From: CAYVQE01 sp964633205
Lineage (GTDB): Bacteria; Myxococcota; B64-G9
Assembly (NCBI GenBank): GCA_964633205.1
Contig: CAZWFN010000045.1
Location: 1-41,553, forward strand
Length of the DNA stretch: 41,553 nt
Direction of reading: 5' to 3'
Position numbers and translations under genes: made by a program
In this document: positions 1-9,133 of the stretch, piece by piece
How positions within the stretch are numbered: position 1 is the first letter of the stretch
Layout of the letters: the number at the start of each line of letters is the position of its first letter
Notes under the pieces: model-generated
The model's input: the letters and a program-made list of their open reading frames with translations, nothing else
What the model was told of the DNA's origin: nothing
The model's database searches: none

Positions 1-1
1 C

Positions 2-2296
2 GAAATCCAGAGCCTGCGGGCGGCCTTTGACCAGGCCTCGATCGGCCGCGCCCTGACCCGACCGGACGGCCGGCTGGCACGGGCCAACCAGGCCCTGTGC
101 GCCATGCTGGGCTATTCGGCCGCCGAACTCGAGCGCATGTCCTTCGCCGACATCACCCACCCGGACGACATGGCCAGCAGCCGGGGGTGCATCCGCGCCC
201 TGCTCGCGGGCGAACGCCAGACCTACCAGCTCGAGAAGCGCTACCTGCACCGCGACGGGCGGGTGGTCTGGACCAGCGTCAACGCCACCCTGGTGCGCGA
301 CGCGGACGGGGCACCGCTGTACTTCGTCACCGACATCATCGACATCACCGAGCGCAAACTGGCCGAAGAGGCCCTGCGGCGCAGCGAGACCAAGTACCGC
401 AGCCTGGTCGAGGGCTCGCTGCAGGGGGTGGTCATCGCCCAGGACGCGCCGCCGCGGCTGACCTTCGCCAACCCGGCCATGGGCGAGATCACCGGCTTCG
501 CGCCGGAAGAGCTGATGACCATGGGCCCGGAGCAGATCGCCGGCCTGATCCACCCCGATGACCAGCAGCGCTTCTTCGCCACCTTCCGCTCCCGCCTGGC
601 CAGCGCATCGCCGCCGGCGCGCGCCGAGTACCGCCATGTGCGCAAGGACGGCTCGGTCGGCTGGGTGCTGGCCTACTCCAACGCCATCGACTACCTGGGC
701 CAGCCGGCCACCCTGACCGCCTTCGTCGACATCACCGAGGCCAGGCGCTCGGCCGAGGATCTCGCCCGCAGCGAGGCCCGCGCCCGGGCCATGTACCGCC
801 ACCTGCCCTTCCCGACCTTCGTCTGGCAGCGCCAGGGCGGCGACTTCATCTTCACCGACTGCAACGCGGCGGCGGAACGCCTGGCCGGCGGTACGATCCG
901 CAACTGGATCGGAAAGAACCTGCGCCAGGTGCACGCCAACCGGCCCGACGTGGTCGCCGACATCGAGCGCTGCTTCACCGAGCAGCAGACCATCCAACGC
1001 CAGATGCAGTTTCGCTACTCGGACACCGGTGAAGAGAAGCTCCTGCTGGTGACCTACGGACCGGTGCCGCCGGACACGGTGCTGGTGCACACCGAGGATC
1101 GGACCGAGCAGCGCCGCACCGAGGAGAAGCTGCGGGTGTCCCAGCGGCTGGAGGCGGTGGGCCAGCTGGCCGGCGGCGTGGCCCACGACTTCAACAACTA
1201 CCTGACGGTGATCAACAGCTACGCCCGCTTCGCCCGCGACGCCCTGCAGAACAACGATCCGGTGCGCGTCGACCTGGAGCAGATCCTGGCCGCCGGCCAG
1301 CGGGCCACCGAGCTGACCGGCCAGCTGCTGGCCTTCAGCCGCCGCCAGCTGCTCGAGCCCGAGGTGCTCGATCCGGGCCGGGTGATCGCCGGGCTGGAGA
1401 CCATGCTGCGGCGGCTGCTGGGCGAGCACATCGCCGTGGCCATCGACAGCGGGTCGGACAGCGGCAGCGTGCGCGCCGACCCCGGCCAGCTCGAGCAGGT
1501 GATCGTCAACCTGGCGGTCAACGCCCGCGATGCCATGCCCGACGGCGGTACGCTGCGCATCGCCACCGGCGAGGTGGAGCTGGACCGGCAGCGGCTGGAG
1601 CGCGACTTCGCCGACCGCGAGATCGACGCCCGGCCGGGAACCTATGTGGAGTTGGCGGTGAGCGACAGCGGCTGCGGCATGGACGCCGAGACGCGGGCGC
1701 GCATCTTCGAGCCGTTCTTCACCACCAAGGACGCCGCCAGGGGCTCGGGGCTGGGCCTGGCCACGGTCTACGGCATCGTCGCCCAGAGCGGCGGGCTGGT
1801 CGCGGTCGACAGCCGGCCCGGCGGAGGCTCCTGCTTCCGGGTCTACCTGCCCCGGGTGGAGCCCCGACAGGCCGACCCGCCGCAGCGGACCCTACCCGAG
1901 CAGACCGGCGGCGACGAGGCGGTGCTGGTGGTCGAGGACGAGCCGGCGGTGCGCGACATCACAGCGCGCATCCTGCAACGGGCGGGCTACCGGGTGGTGG
2001 CCGCGGCCGACGGCCAGGAGGCGCTGCGGCTGCTCGAAGGCGAGCCGTTCGACTTCGCCCTGCTGTTGACCGATGTAATCATGCCGCAGCTCAGCGGCCC
2101 CGAGCTGGCCGCCCGGCTGAGCGCCCGCAACCCCGGGCTGCGTGTGCTCTACATGTCCGGCTACACCGACGACGCCATCGTGCATCACGGCGTGTTGGAT
2201 GGCGAGACCCAGCTCATCGGCAAACCCTTCTCGGCCGAAGAGCTGATCCACAAGGTGCGCACCGTGCTCGACGAGCAGCGCCAGCCCCGGCCATGA
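2..2296 (+). CDS. PAS-domain hybrid histidine kinase with C-terminal receiver (5' truncated)
   Basis: The frame is open to the first base, and the residues before the first ATG (104) already form the start of a PAS domain, so the true start lies outside the window. Visible order (764 residues): a PAS domain, a second PAS with a DITEARRS end, a more divergent third PAS, then HisKA/HATPase and a receiver. The H box is GGVAHDFNN (His about 395), the N box NARDAMPDGG, the G boxes DSGCGMD and GSGLGLA. The receiver has acidic VVEDEP and the phospho-acceptor in LLTDVIMP (Asp about 691). The HDFNN type of H box is common in soluble PAS kinases that signal through a fused or separate receiver. No membrane segment is visible in this part. 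The input signal is unknown. The AT-rich hairpin patch follows directly. Confidence 0.93.
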   Translation, partial: EIQSLRAAFDQASIGRALTRPDGRLARANQALCAMLGYSAAELERMSFADITHPDDMASSRGCIRALLAGERQTYQLEKRYLHRDGRVVWTSVNATLVRDADGAPLYFVTDIIDITERKLAEEALRRSETKYRSLVEGSLQGVVIAQDAPPRLTFANPAMGEITGFAPEELMTMGPEQIAGLIHPDDQQRFFATFRSRLASASPPARAEYRHVRKDGSVGWVLAYSNAIDYLGQPATLTAFVDITEARRSAEDLARSEARARAMYRHLPFPTFVWQRQGGDFIFTDCNAAAERLAGGTIRNWIGKNLRQVHANRPDVVADIERCFTEQQTIQRQMQFRYSDTGEEKLLLVTYGPVPPDTVLVHTEDRTEQRRTEEKLRVSQRLEAVGQLAGGVAHDFNNYLTVINSYARFARDALQNNDPVRVDLEQILAAGQRATELTGQLLAFSRRQLLEPEVLDPGRVIAGLETMLRRLLGEHIAVAIDSGSDSGSVRADPGQLEQVIVNLAVNARDAMPDGGTLRIATGEVELDRQRLERDFADREIDARPGTYVELAVSDSGCGMDAETRARIFEPFFTTKDAARGSGLGLATVYGIVAQSGGLVAVDSRPGGGSCFRVYLPRVEPRQADPPQRTLPEQTGGDEAVLVVEDEPAVRDITARILQRAGYRVVAAADGQEALRLLEGEPFDFALLLTDVIMPQLSGPELAARLSARNPGLRVLYMSGYTDDAIVHHGVLDGETQLIGKPFSAEELIHKVRTVLDEQRQPRP

Positions 2297-2340
2297 GCGG
2301 GGCCGGAGTCAGAGACTGCCCTTGTCCATGACCCCGGACG

Positions 2341-2430
2341 GCCCTTAAACTGAAGTTCCCTTGGGAACTTCTACTAAGTAATTGGTTTTATTATCCCCCG
2401 CCCTTCGGGCGGGGGAACTTCGGCTTAAAT
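2341..2430. repeat. AT-rich intergenic patch with nested palindromes
   Basis: Between the hybrid kinase and the PEGA kinase lies a patch far more AT-rich than its surroundings. It holds a perfect inverted repeat GAAGTTCCC / GGGAACTTC at 2352-2371 (2-base centre). A second perfect hairpin, CCCCCGCCC-TTC-GGGCGGGGG, spans 2395-2415. A third copy of GGGAACTTC follows at 2413-2421, so the first arm can pair with either copy. The outer sequences CTTAAACTG and CGGCTTAAA extend the long pairing imperfectly. It could act as a transcription terminator for the upstream gene, although there is no U-run directly after the strong hairpin. It could also be a REP-like or miniature mobile element. No coding sequence is apparent. 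Confidence 0.6.
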
Positions 2431-2499
2431 TGTGGATCGCCACGCCAGGCGCTATCCTGTTCGGGTCGATGTATCGCGGGGCGAAGGGAAACAATCGGC

Positions 2500-4677
2500 T
2501 TGGCGCGCACGCTCGGCAAGTACCAGCTGCTCAAGTCCATCGCCACCGGCGGCATGGCCGAGATCTTCGTGGCCAAGCAGCTCGGCATCGAGGGCTTCGA
2601 GAAGCTGGTGGTCATCAAGCTGCTGCGGCCCGAGATGGCCCGCAACCAGGCGGCGGTGGACCTGTTTCTCAACGAGGCCCGGCTGGCCGCCCGGCTGGCC
2701 CATCCCAACGTGGTGCAGATCTTCGATCTGGGTGCAGCCGCCGGCGAGTACTACATCGCCATGGAGTACGTCCACGGCGAGAACCTGTCGGCGCTGGTGC
2801 GCACCATGAAAAAGCACAAGAAGCTGCTGTCGCTGGAGCAGGCGCTCAACATCGTCTGCGCCGTGCTCGAAGGGCTGCACCACGCCCACACCCAGACCGA
2901 CCAGATGGGCCAACCGCTCGACATCGTCCACTGCGACGTCAGCCCGCACAACATCCAGCTCTCCTACCAGGGCGTGGTCAAACTGGTCGACTTCGGCATC
3001 GCCCGGGTGGCCAACCGGCTGGGCAAGACCAACGCCGATCTGGTGGCCGGCAAGCTGACCTACATGTCGCCCGAGCAGGCCCAGGGTCTGGCCCTGGACG
3101 CACGCACCGATCTGTTCTCGCTGGGCATCGTGCTGTGGGAGCTGGCCGCCGGCCAGCGGCTATACGGCAAGCGCTCGCCGGCCCAGATCCTGGAGCTGCT
3201 GTCCAGGCACGACATCCCCACGCCGCGCAAGGTCAACCCGCTGTGCCCGGCCGAGCTCGAGCACGTCGTGCTGCGGGCGGTGGCCCGCGACCCGGAAAGG
3301 CGCTTCCAGAGCGCCTACGAGATGTACGCCGCCGTGGTCGGCTTCATGAAGTCCAAGGGCATGATCCAGAACACCATGGCGCTCAGCCACACCATGCAGC
3401 AGCTGTTTCGCCACAAGCTCGACAGCGTCAAGCGCATCGAGCAGGCCCAGCAGCGCGGCGCGGGGCTCGAAGCGCTGTTGTTCGACGACCTGGGCCTGGG
3501 CGATGCGACCACCGATCCGGGGCTGGCCGGCGAAGCCGACGACAGTGGCCCGGATGCCGTGGCCGGCGATGAGCAAACCGACGCCTCGGCACCGATCTCC
3601 ATTTCGGAGCGGCGCTTCTCCACCAACCTGCCCACCACCGGCGTCAACCCGCCGCGGCCGGCGCCGCGTCGCTTTCCGTTCAAGGCGCTCGGGCTGGTGT
3701 TGGTGCTGGCCGCGGCCGGCCTCGTCCTGTGGCACTTCCGCGGCCCGCTGCTGGAGTGGGGCCGCGGTCTATTCGCGGCGGACGAGAACGCGGGCCAAGC
3801 CGCGGGCGGCGCCACCGTGCGGCTGGAGACGGTGCCCAGCGGCGCGGCGGTGGAGCACGTCGGCGGCCGGCGCTGTACCGCACCCTGCGTGTTCTCCGAC
3901 CTGGCCCTGGGCCGCGAGCACGTCTTCCGCGCCACCATGCCCGGCCGCGTGGCCGAGACGCTGAACTGGACGGCCCGCCGGGCCGACCGGGTCGAGGTGC
4001 TGACCATGAAGCTGGCCCGGGCCAGGCCCCGGGGCTTCGGCCGGGTGGTGGTGGTCACCGAGCCGCGCGGGGCCCGGGTCGAGTTGGACGGCAAGCCGGT
4101 GTCCGGCCGGACCCCGTTGACCATCGACCGGGTGCGCGCCGGCCGCAAGCATCGGCTGCGGGCGCAGATGGACGGCCGGCTCGACTGGCAGACCACCTTC
4201 GCGCTCAAGCCGGGCCAGGAGCTGATGCTCGACGGCGAGCTCGAGTCCGTGCTCGGCCCGGGCAAGGCCCTGCTGACCCTGGTATCCACCCCCCGGGCCA
4301 ATGTGAGCATCGACGGTCGCGCCTCCGGCCGCACCCCCATCCGCGGCTTGCTGATCGACGCCGGCACCCACATGATCGAGCTGGTCCACCCGCCTACCGG
4401 CAGCACCGAGTCGCTGATCATCGACGCCGCCGAGGGCGAGAAGCTCAGCGAGCGGGTCACCTTCGCCAGGGGCAAGCTGGTCGCCCGCTCCACGCCAGAA
4501 GCCGACTTGATCATCGGCGGCAAGCGCATCGGCACCACCCCGCTGGAGCACGAGCTGGTGGCCGGCAGCTACCAGGTGACCTTCGCCAACTTCGCCAAAA
4601 AGCTGCGCCGAACCGAAGAGGTGGTCATCCAACCTGAGCAGACCACCCGAATCCAGGTCGAACTCGATCCTCAGTGA
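2500..4677 (+). CDS. Pkn-type Ser/Thr protein kinase with transmembrane segment and PEGA repeats
   Basis: 725 residues. The TTG start is chosen because the kinase begins at once (KYQLLKSIATGGMAEIF) and AAGGGA lies about 11 bases upstream. The cytoplasmic kinase domain is residues 8-280: glycine loop ATGGMAEIF, ATP-binding Lys40 in VVIK, catalytic loop HCDVSPHN (144-151), DFG at 164-166 and SPEQ in place of APE. The HRD arginine is a cysteine, so this is a non-RD kinase; the catalytic Asp146 and Asn151 are kept. After a linker comes one membrane segment (about 395-412). The outer part, about 439-725, holds roughly four PEGA-type repeats of the kind SGAAVEHVGG, RGARVELDGK, PRANVSIDGR and EADLIIGGKR. 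PEGA domains are usually surface or envelope modules, so a sensor of envelope state is a reasonable guess. Its substrates are unknown. Confidence 0.93.
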   Translation: MARTLGKYQLLKSIATGGMAEIFVAKQLGIEGFEKLVVIKLLRPEMARNQAAVDLFLNEARLAARLAHPNVVQIFDLGAAAGEYYIAMEYVHGENLSALVRTMKKHKKLLSLEQALNIVCAVLEGLHHAHTQTDQMGQPLDIVHCDVSPHNIQLSYQGVVKLVDFGIARVANRLGKTNADLVAGKLTYMSPEQAQGLALDARTDLFSLGIVLWELAAGQRLYGKRSPAQILELLSRHDIPTPRKVNPLCPAELEHVVLRAVARDPERRFQSAYEMYAAVVGFMKSKGMIQNTMALSHTMQQLFRHKLDSVKRIEQAQQRGAGLEALLFDDLGLGDATTDPGLAGEADDSGPDAVAGDEQTDASAPISISERRFSTNLPTTGVNPPRPAPRRFPFKALGLVLVLAAAGLVLWHFRGPLLEWGRGLFAADENAGQAAGGATVRLETVPSGAAVEHVGGRRCTAPCVFSDLALGREHVFRATMPGRVAETLNWTARRADRVEVLTMKLARARPRGFGRVVVVTEPRGARVELDGKPVSGRTPLTIDRVRAGRKHRLRAQMDGRLDWQTTFALKPGQELMLDGELESVLGPGKALLTLVSTPRANVSIDGRASGRTPIRGLLIDAGTHMIELVHPPTGSTESLIIDAAEGEKLSERVTFARGKLVARSTPEADLIIGGKRIGTTPLEHELVAGSYQVTFANFAKKLRRTEEVVIQPEQTTRIQVELDPQ

Positions 4678-4716
4678 CGCCCACCAACACCCGGGGCAGT
4701 GCCGCTACCGCGCGCC

Positions 4717-6834
4717 TCACCCGCCGGGTTCGGCCAGGCGGGTGTAGGCGTCGTACTTGTCCTGGATGCGGCTGACGTACTGTACCGGCTCGGAGCCGCG
4801 GACGTAACCGTGGCGGGCGCGGCGGTAGTAGCGGGGTTTTTCCAGCAAGGCCATGGCGCGCTCCACATGGCCGAACCAGCGATCGGGGTCCCAACCCTTG
4901 CCCCGCGCCAGACGGCGGGCGTCACGGAGGTGGCCCAGCCCGGCGTTGTAGGCGACCAGGGCGAAGCGGATGCGCTGGCGCATCGGCAGGCTGGGATCGA
5001 TGCGATCGATCAGGTGCGACAGGTAGGCCACCCCGGTGCGCATGTTCTGCTCCGGATCCCAGGGGTCGGCCAGCCCCATCTCGCGGGCCGTGCCCGGCAT
5101 GATCTGCATCAGGCCCTGGGCCCCGGCCCAGCTGACCGCCCGCGGATGGAATCGCGATTCCTGGTGTGCCTGGGCCAGGATCAACCGCCAGTCGACCCCG
5201 TGCTCGCGACCGATTCGCTTGGCCAGATCGTCGTAGGGCGAGATGGCGCCGCCCACGGACAGCGACGCCTCGCGCACGGCCCCCAGGCGCTGATTGCGGC
5301 CGAAGTACCGGTCGAGCAGGGCCTGGTAGGCCGGCCCGCCGCAGGTCTCGAGCACGAAACGGTTGAGCCGCTTGAGCAGGGCACGCGACTCGGTGCGTAC
5401 GGCGAACACCAGAGGCCGGGCCCGCGACAGCACCAGCGTGCCCTGGATGTCGTCGCGGTAGGTCTGCTCCACCGCCAACATGGCCGAGTTGGCCACCGTC
5501 AGCGGGATCTCGCCTTCGCCCACCCGGCGGATCAAATCCTCGGTGCCGAGCTTCTCGTCGACGGTCGCGATCCGGAGCGTCGGCACCTGGGCCCGCAACC
5601 GGCGCAGGGTGCGGAAGTACTGCGAGGAGCGGCGCACATGCACGGTGCGGCCGGTCAGCTCGGCGCGCCGCCTGATGGGCTCTTCGCCGGCGGGTTGGAC
5701 CAGCACCTGGTCGGCGTGATCCAGGGGCAGGGAGTAGGCGCAATCTTCGAAGTGGGGATCCTCGAGCGTGGGCGTGACCAGGGCCAGATCGGCGCGCTGT
5801 TCGACCAGCAGGCGGCTCAGCTCAGCCGGCCTGTCCGGTACCACCACCTCCAGCCGCAACCCCAGCTTGCGCGCCAGCCGCTCGGCCAGCTCGTACTGGA
5901 AGCCCACCTGTTGGCCGCGGTAGATGAAGTAGGCCAGCGCGTTGTTGAGCATGGCCACCCGCAGCACCCCGCGCTCGGTCATCTGCTCCAGATCGCCACC
6001 GTGGCGCCGGCGCAGGTGCGGCGTCAGGGCGAACTCGGTCAACAGGATGTTGCCCGTGTTCCAGACATCGGCCGCCTCCCGGCGCACCGCCAGCGCCAGG
6101 GGCAGCCGATCGACGGTAAAGGCCGCTTGCACGTCGTCGCGGAAAGCCAGGTAATCCTCGAGGCGGTGGCCCAAGACCACCGCGGCCAGGCGCGGGTCGG
6201 CGGCCACCCGGGCCAGGATCTCGTCGCTGTCGGCCGGGTCGGCGGTGGCCACCACCTCCAGCCTGTCGCCGGCCTCGCGCTCCAGCCGATCGAGCAGGGC
6301 ATCGTCGCCGGCGGTGGTATGCAGCAACGCCAGGCGCCGCAGCTCGGCCGGCCCGCCGGGCGGCCGCCGCAAGCGGCTGGAGACCACCACCACCCGATCG
6401 ACCTGGCGGATGGGCTGCGAGAAGGCCACGCCCGAAATGGAAGAACGGCTGACCAGCGGGGTGGCCACCAGATCGCCGCGGCCGGCCAGCAGGGCCGGAA
6501 TCAGATCGGCGCGCTGCAGCACCGGCACGAACTCGATCTCCAGACCCACCGAGCGCGCCAGCGCGATCGCCCGCGCCCGATCCTCGGCCAGGGCGCTGCC
6601 CGCGCGCGGAACCTCGGTGCCGCCGGGCTGCCACAGCAGTGCCCGCATGCGACCGGACGGACACATGGCCGCGAAGCCGCCCGGCTCCGGCTCCACCGCC
6701 GGTCCGGCATCGCCCCCCTGCTCGGATGCGGGCCGGCCACAGGCCACCACGACCCATCCCAGCAAGAGCATGCCCGTCCAGAATCCGGCCCCGCGATCGC
6801 GGGCTGTAAGCCGTGACTTGCGCATTCCCGCCAT
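4717..6834 (-). CDS. MltF-like lytic transglycosylase lipoprotein with two solute-binding domains
   Basis: The open frame extends to a TTG at 6864, but the ATG at 6834 (MAGMRKSRL) directly precedes a signal sequence with lipobox VVAC (Cys32); about 705 residues. Order: lipoprotein signal, an SBP_bac_3-like domain (about 50-270, with GRGDLVATPLVSR), a second such domain (about 290-520, RGVLRVAMLNN and EQRADLALVTPT), then an SLT transglycosylase domain to the end. The catalytic Glu is in AHQESRFHP (about 559), followed by GLMQIMPGTA and VAYNAGLGH. The reaction expected is non-hydrolytic cleavage of MurNAc-GlcNAc bonds, at the outer membrane facing the periplasm. E. coli MltF has one binding domain and about 518 residues, so this protein carries an extra one. 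It converges on the PEGA kinase gene with a 39-base gap. Confidence 0.92.
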   Translation of the reverse strand: MAGMRKSRLTARDRGAGFWTGMLLLGWVVVACGRPASEQGGDAGPAVEPEPGGFAAMCPSGRMRALLWQPGGTEVPRAGSALAEDRARAIALARSVGLEIEFVPVLQRADLIPALLAGRGDLVATPLVSRSSISGVAFSQPIRQVDRVVVVSSRLRRPPGGPAELRRLALLHTTAGDDALLDRLEREAGDRLEVVATADPADSDEILARVAADPRLAAVVLGHRLEDYLAFRDDVQAAFTVDRLPLALAVRREAADVWNTGNILLTEFALTPHLRRRHGGDLEQMTERGVLRVAMLNNALAYFIYRGQQVGFQYELAERLARKLGLRLEVVVPDRPAELSRLLVEQRADLALVTPTLEDPHFEDCAYSLPLDHADQVLVQPAGEEPIRRRAELTGRTVHVRRSSQYFRTLRRLRAQVPTLRIATVDEKLGTEDLIRRVGEGEIPLTVANSAMLAVEQTYRDDIQGTLVLSRARPLVFAVRTESRALLKRLNRFVLETCGGPAYQALLDRYFGRNQRLGAVREASLSVGGAISPYDDLAKRIGREHGVDWRLILAQAHQESRFHPRAVSWAGAQGLMQIMPGTAREMGLADPWDPEQNMRTGVAYLSHLIDRIDPSLPMRQRIRFALVAYNAGLGHLRDARRLARGKGWDPDRWFGHVERAMALLEKPRYYRRARHGYVRGSEPVQYVSRIQDKYDAYTRLAEPGG

Positions 6835-6940
6835 AGGCTGCTGCAGCTTGCCCGCCGGCGTCAAGTGCTAGGGTATTCTGGAAGTATGCGTGTGCCGAGG
6901 CCACAATCGGGACTGGATCGCGGCTCCGGGATGCGTCAGG

Positions 6941-9100
6941 ATGGCAGGCCATGAAGCAACGGCTCTCATCCGGCGCGTCGGATACGGCCCCATGATCGCC
7001 TTCGCCCTGACCATCCTGCTCGGCGCTTTTCTCGTATTCCAGGTCCAGCCGATCATCGGTCGTCACATCCTGCCCTGGTATGGCGGCACCCCGGCGGTCT
7101 GGTCGGCCTGCATGCTGTTCTTCCAGGCCATGCTGCTGGCCGGATACGGTTACGCCCACCTGCTCGCCTCCACCCTGTCACCGCGGCGCCAGGCCTGGCT
7201 GCACAGCGGCCTGTTGCTGCTGGCCGCCGGGTTGCTGGCCGTCCAGGCCGGCCTGTGGGGCACCCCGCTGCTGCCGGGCAGCGGCTTCGCGCCCGACGCG
7301 GCCACCGCCCCGGTGGGTTGGATCCTGCTGACCCTGGCCTGCGGGGTGGGCCTGCCCTACCTGCTGCTGGCGGCATCCAGCCCGCTGCTGCAGGCCTGGG
7401 TGCACCACACCAGCGGCGGCCGCTCGCCATACCGGCTCTACGCGCTGTCGAACGTGGGCGCCGTGCTGGCGCTGGTCAGCTACCCGTTCCTGTTCGAGCC
7501 CCTGTTGGCCGTGCCCGCCCAAGGCTGGCTGTGGGCGGGGGCCTTCGTGCTGTTCGCCGCCGGCAGCCTGGTCTGCGCTGCCCGCTTGCTGCGCGCCGGA
7601 ACCCGGGCCGAACCCGCCACCGCTGCCGAGCGGCCAGCGCCACCGGCCCCGCCGCTGCCGCTGCGCCGGATCGCGCTGTGGCTGGCACTGACCGCGGCGC
7701 CCTCGGCCCTGCTGCTGGCGGTGACCAACGAGATCAGCCAGAACATCGCCGTGGTTCCCTTTCTGTGGGTGCTGCCGCTGACGCTCTATCTGCTTTCGTT
7801 CATCCTGACCTTCGACTCGGAGCGCTGGTATCGGCGGCGGCTGTTCATCCCCGCCTTCTGGGGGGCGGCCGGATTTTCGCTGGTGACGCTGTTCATGGGC
7901 AACGCCGCCGGCATCACCGCCCGCATCGTCATCCACAGCGGCACCCTGTGGATCGGCTGCATGGTGTGCCACGGCGAGCTGGTTCGCACCAAGCCGCATC
8001 CCAGCCGGCTGACCGGATTCTATCTGGCGGTATCGTTCGGCGGGGCGCTGGGCGGCCTGTTCGTCAACCTGCTGGCGCCGCTGCTGTTCGACGGTTACTG
8101 GGAGTTCAACCTGAGCCTGCTGGCGGTGGCGGTGCTGGTGCTGCTGCGCCGCTGGAACGCCGCCGGCAGCTGGCTGGCGGGGCCCCGGCGCCGGCTGCGC
8201 CGCGCCTCGGCCCTGGTGGCGCTGGCGGCGCTGGGTATCGGCCTGGCTGCCCAGCCCTGGGTCGAGTCGGCCGAGTTGACCTGGGCCCAGCGGGACTTCT
8301 TCGGGGTGGTCCGGGTGCGCACGCTGGTGCCCGAGGATCCCCGCCAGCGTTGCCTGGAGATGCTCCACGGCGCCACCGTCCACGGTTTCCAGTTCAGCCA
8401 TCCCGGGCTGCGCCGACAACCGAGCGGCTACTTCGGCCCAGCCTCCGGCGCCGGGCTGGCCCTGACCCATCTCCGCCGGCGCCAGCCCCGGGGGCTGCGC
8501 GTCGGCGTGGTCGGGCTGGGCATCGGTACCCTGGCGGTCTACGGCCGGCCCGGCGATCGTTTTCGGTTCTACGAGCTGGCCCCATTGGTCATCGAGCTGG
8601 CTCAGGGTGCCGGCGGATACTTCAGCTACCTGGCTGACAGCCGAGCCCGCATCGAGGTGATCCGGGGCGACGGCCGGCTGTCGCTGCAACGGGAGCTGGA
8701 AAGCGGCGGCTCCCAGCGCTTCGACGTGCTGCTGCTCGACGCATTCTCATCCGATTCCATCCCCGCCCACTTGCTCACCAGCGAGGCGTTCGACCTCTAT
8801 CTGGACCACCTGGCCCCCGACGGCATCCTGGCCGCCAACGTGACCAACGCCTACCTGGCCCCGGCCCGGGTGGTGCTCAACCAGGCCGACCGGCTCGGCC
8901 TGGCGGCGGTGCTGGTCCACGACTCCGGCGACGGCTGGCACACGGTGACCTCGAGCTGGGTGCTGATGAGCCGCGATCGGAGCTGGCTGGATTCAGCCGC
9001 GCTGGACGCGCACCGCATCCCCGAATCGCTCTGGCGGCGAGCGCGGGCGATCGCCACCTGGACCGACGCCTACAGCAACCTGCTGGCCATCACGCCCTGA
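6941..9100 (+). CDS. Membrane protein fused to a spermidine-synthase-like domain
   Basis: The start could be GTG 6890, ATG 6941 or ATG 6992; membrane segment 1 begins just after 6992 (MIAFALTILLGAFLVFQ), and 6941 is used here (719 residues). The N-terminal two thirds contain about ten hydrophobic segments, including WSACMLFFQAMLLAGYGYAH and RLYALSNVGAVLAL, as in the fused MFS/spermidine-synthase family. The C-terminal part is a Rossmann methyltransferase-like fold: VGVVGLGIGTLA (about 525), the acidic FRFYELAP strand, IRGDGRLSL, and LLLDAFSSDSIPAHLLT. True SpeE uses a catalytic Asp next to the polyamine site; here the equivalent LLLDAFSSDSIP resembles the fused family rather than authentic SpeE, so polyamine synthesis should not be assumed. 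It is divergent from the transglycosylase and followed 33 bases later by the ThiF-like gene. Confidence 0.87.
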   Translation: MAGHEATALIRRVGYGPMIAFALTILLGAFLVFQVQPIIGRHILPWYGGTPAVWSACMLFFQAMLLAGYGYAHLLASTLSPRRQAWLHSGLLLLAAGLLAVQAGLWGTPLLPGSGFAPDAATAPVGWILLTLACGVGLPYLLLAASSPLLQAWVHHTSGGRSPYRLYALSNVGAVLALVSYPFLFEPLLAVPAQGWLWAGAFVLFAAGSLVCAARLLRAGTRAEPATAAERPAPPAPPLPLRRIALWLALTAAPSALLLAVTNEISQNIAVVPFLWVLPLTLYLLSFILTFDSERWYRRRLFIPAFWGAAGFSLVTLFMGNAAGITARIVIHSGTLWIGCMVCHGELVRTKPHPSRLTGFYLAVSFGGALGGLFVNLLAPLLFDGYWEFNLSLLAVAVLVLLRRWNAAGSWLAGPRRRLRRASALVALAALGIGLAAQPWVESAELTWAQRDFFGVVRVRTLVPEDPRQRCLEMLHGATVHGFQFSHPGLRRQPSGYFGPASGAGLALTHLRRRQPRGLRVGVVGLGIGTLAVYGRPGDRFRFYELAPLVIELAQGAGGYFSYLADSRARIEVIRGDGRLSLQRELESGGSQRFDVLLLDAFSSDSIPAHLLTSEAFDLYLDHLAPDGILAANVTNAYLAPARVVLNQADRLGLAAVLVHDSGDGWHTVTSSWVLMSRDRSWLDSAALDAHRIPESLWRRARAIATWTDAYSNLLAITP

Positions 9101-9133
9101 CGGTGGTTTTCGGCGGAACTCTCTGGAGGAAGC

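Noticed and set aside
2341..2430. End of an IS200/IS605-type element, or an integron attC site
   Set aside because: Hairpins are present but there is no transposase or integrase in the window and no recognisable target or core sites.
4699..6816. A 705-codon plus-strand open frame opposite the transglycosylase gene
   Set aside because: It is rich in Gln, His, Arg and Gly with no domain, and mirrors a clear gene on the minus strand. Long antisense frames are usual at this GC content.
6825..6864. TTG at 6864 as the transglycosylase start
   Set aside because: It adds ten residues before the signal peptide without a ribosome binding site; the ATG at 6834 (or 6825) suits a lipoprotein signal better.
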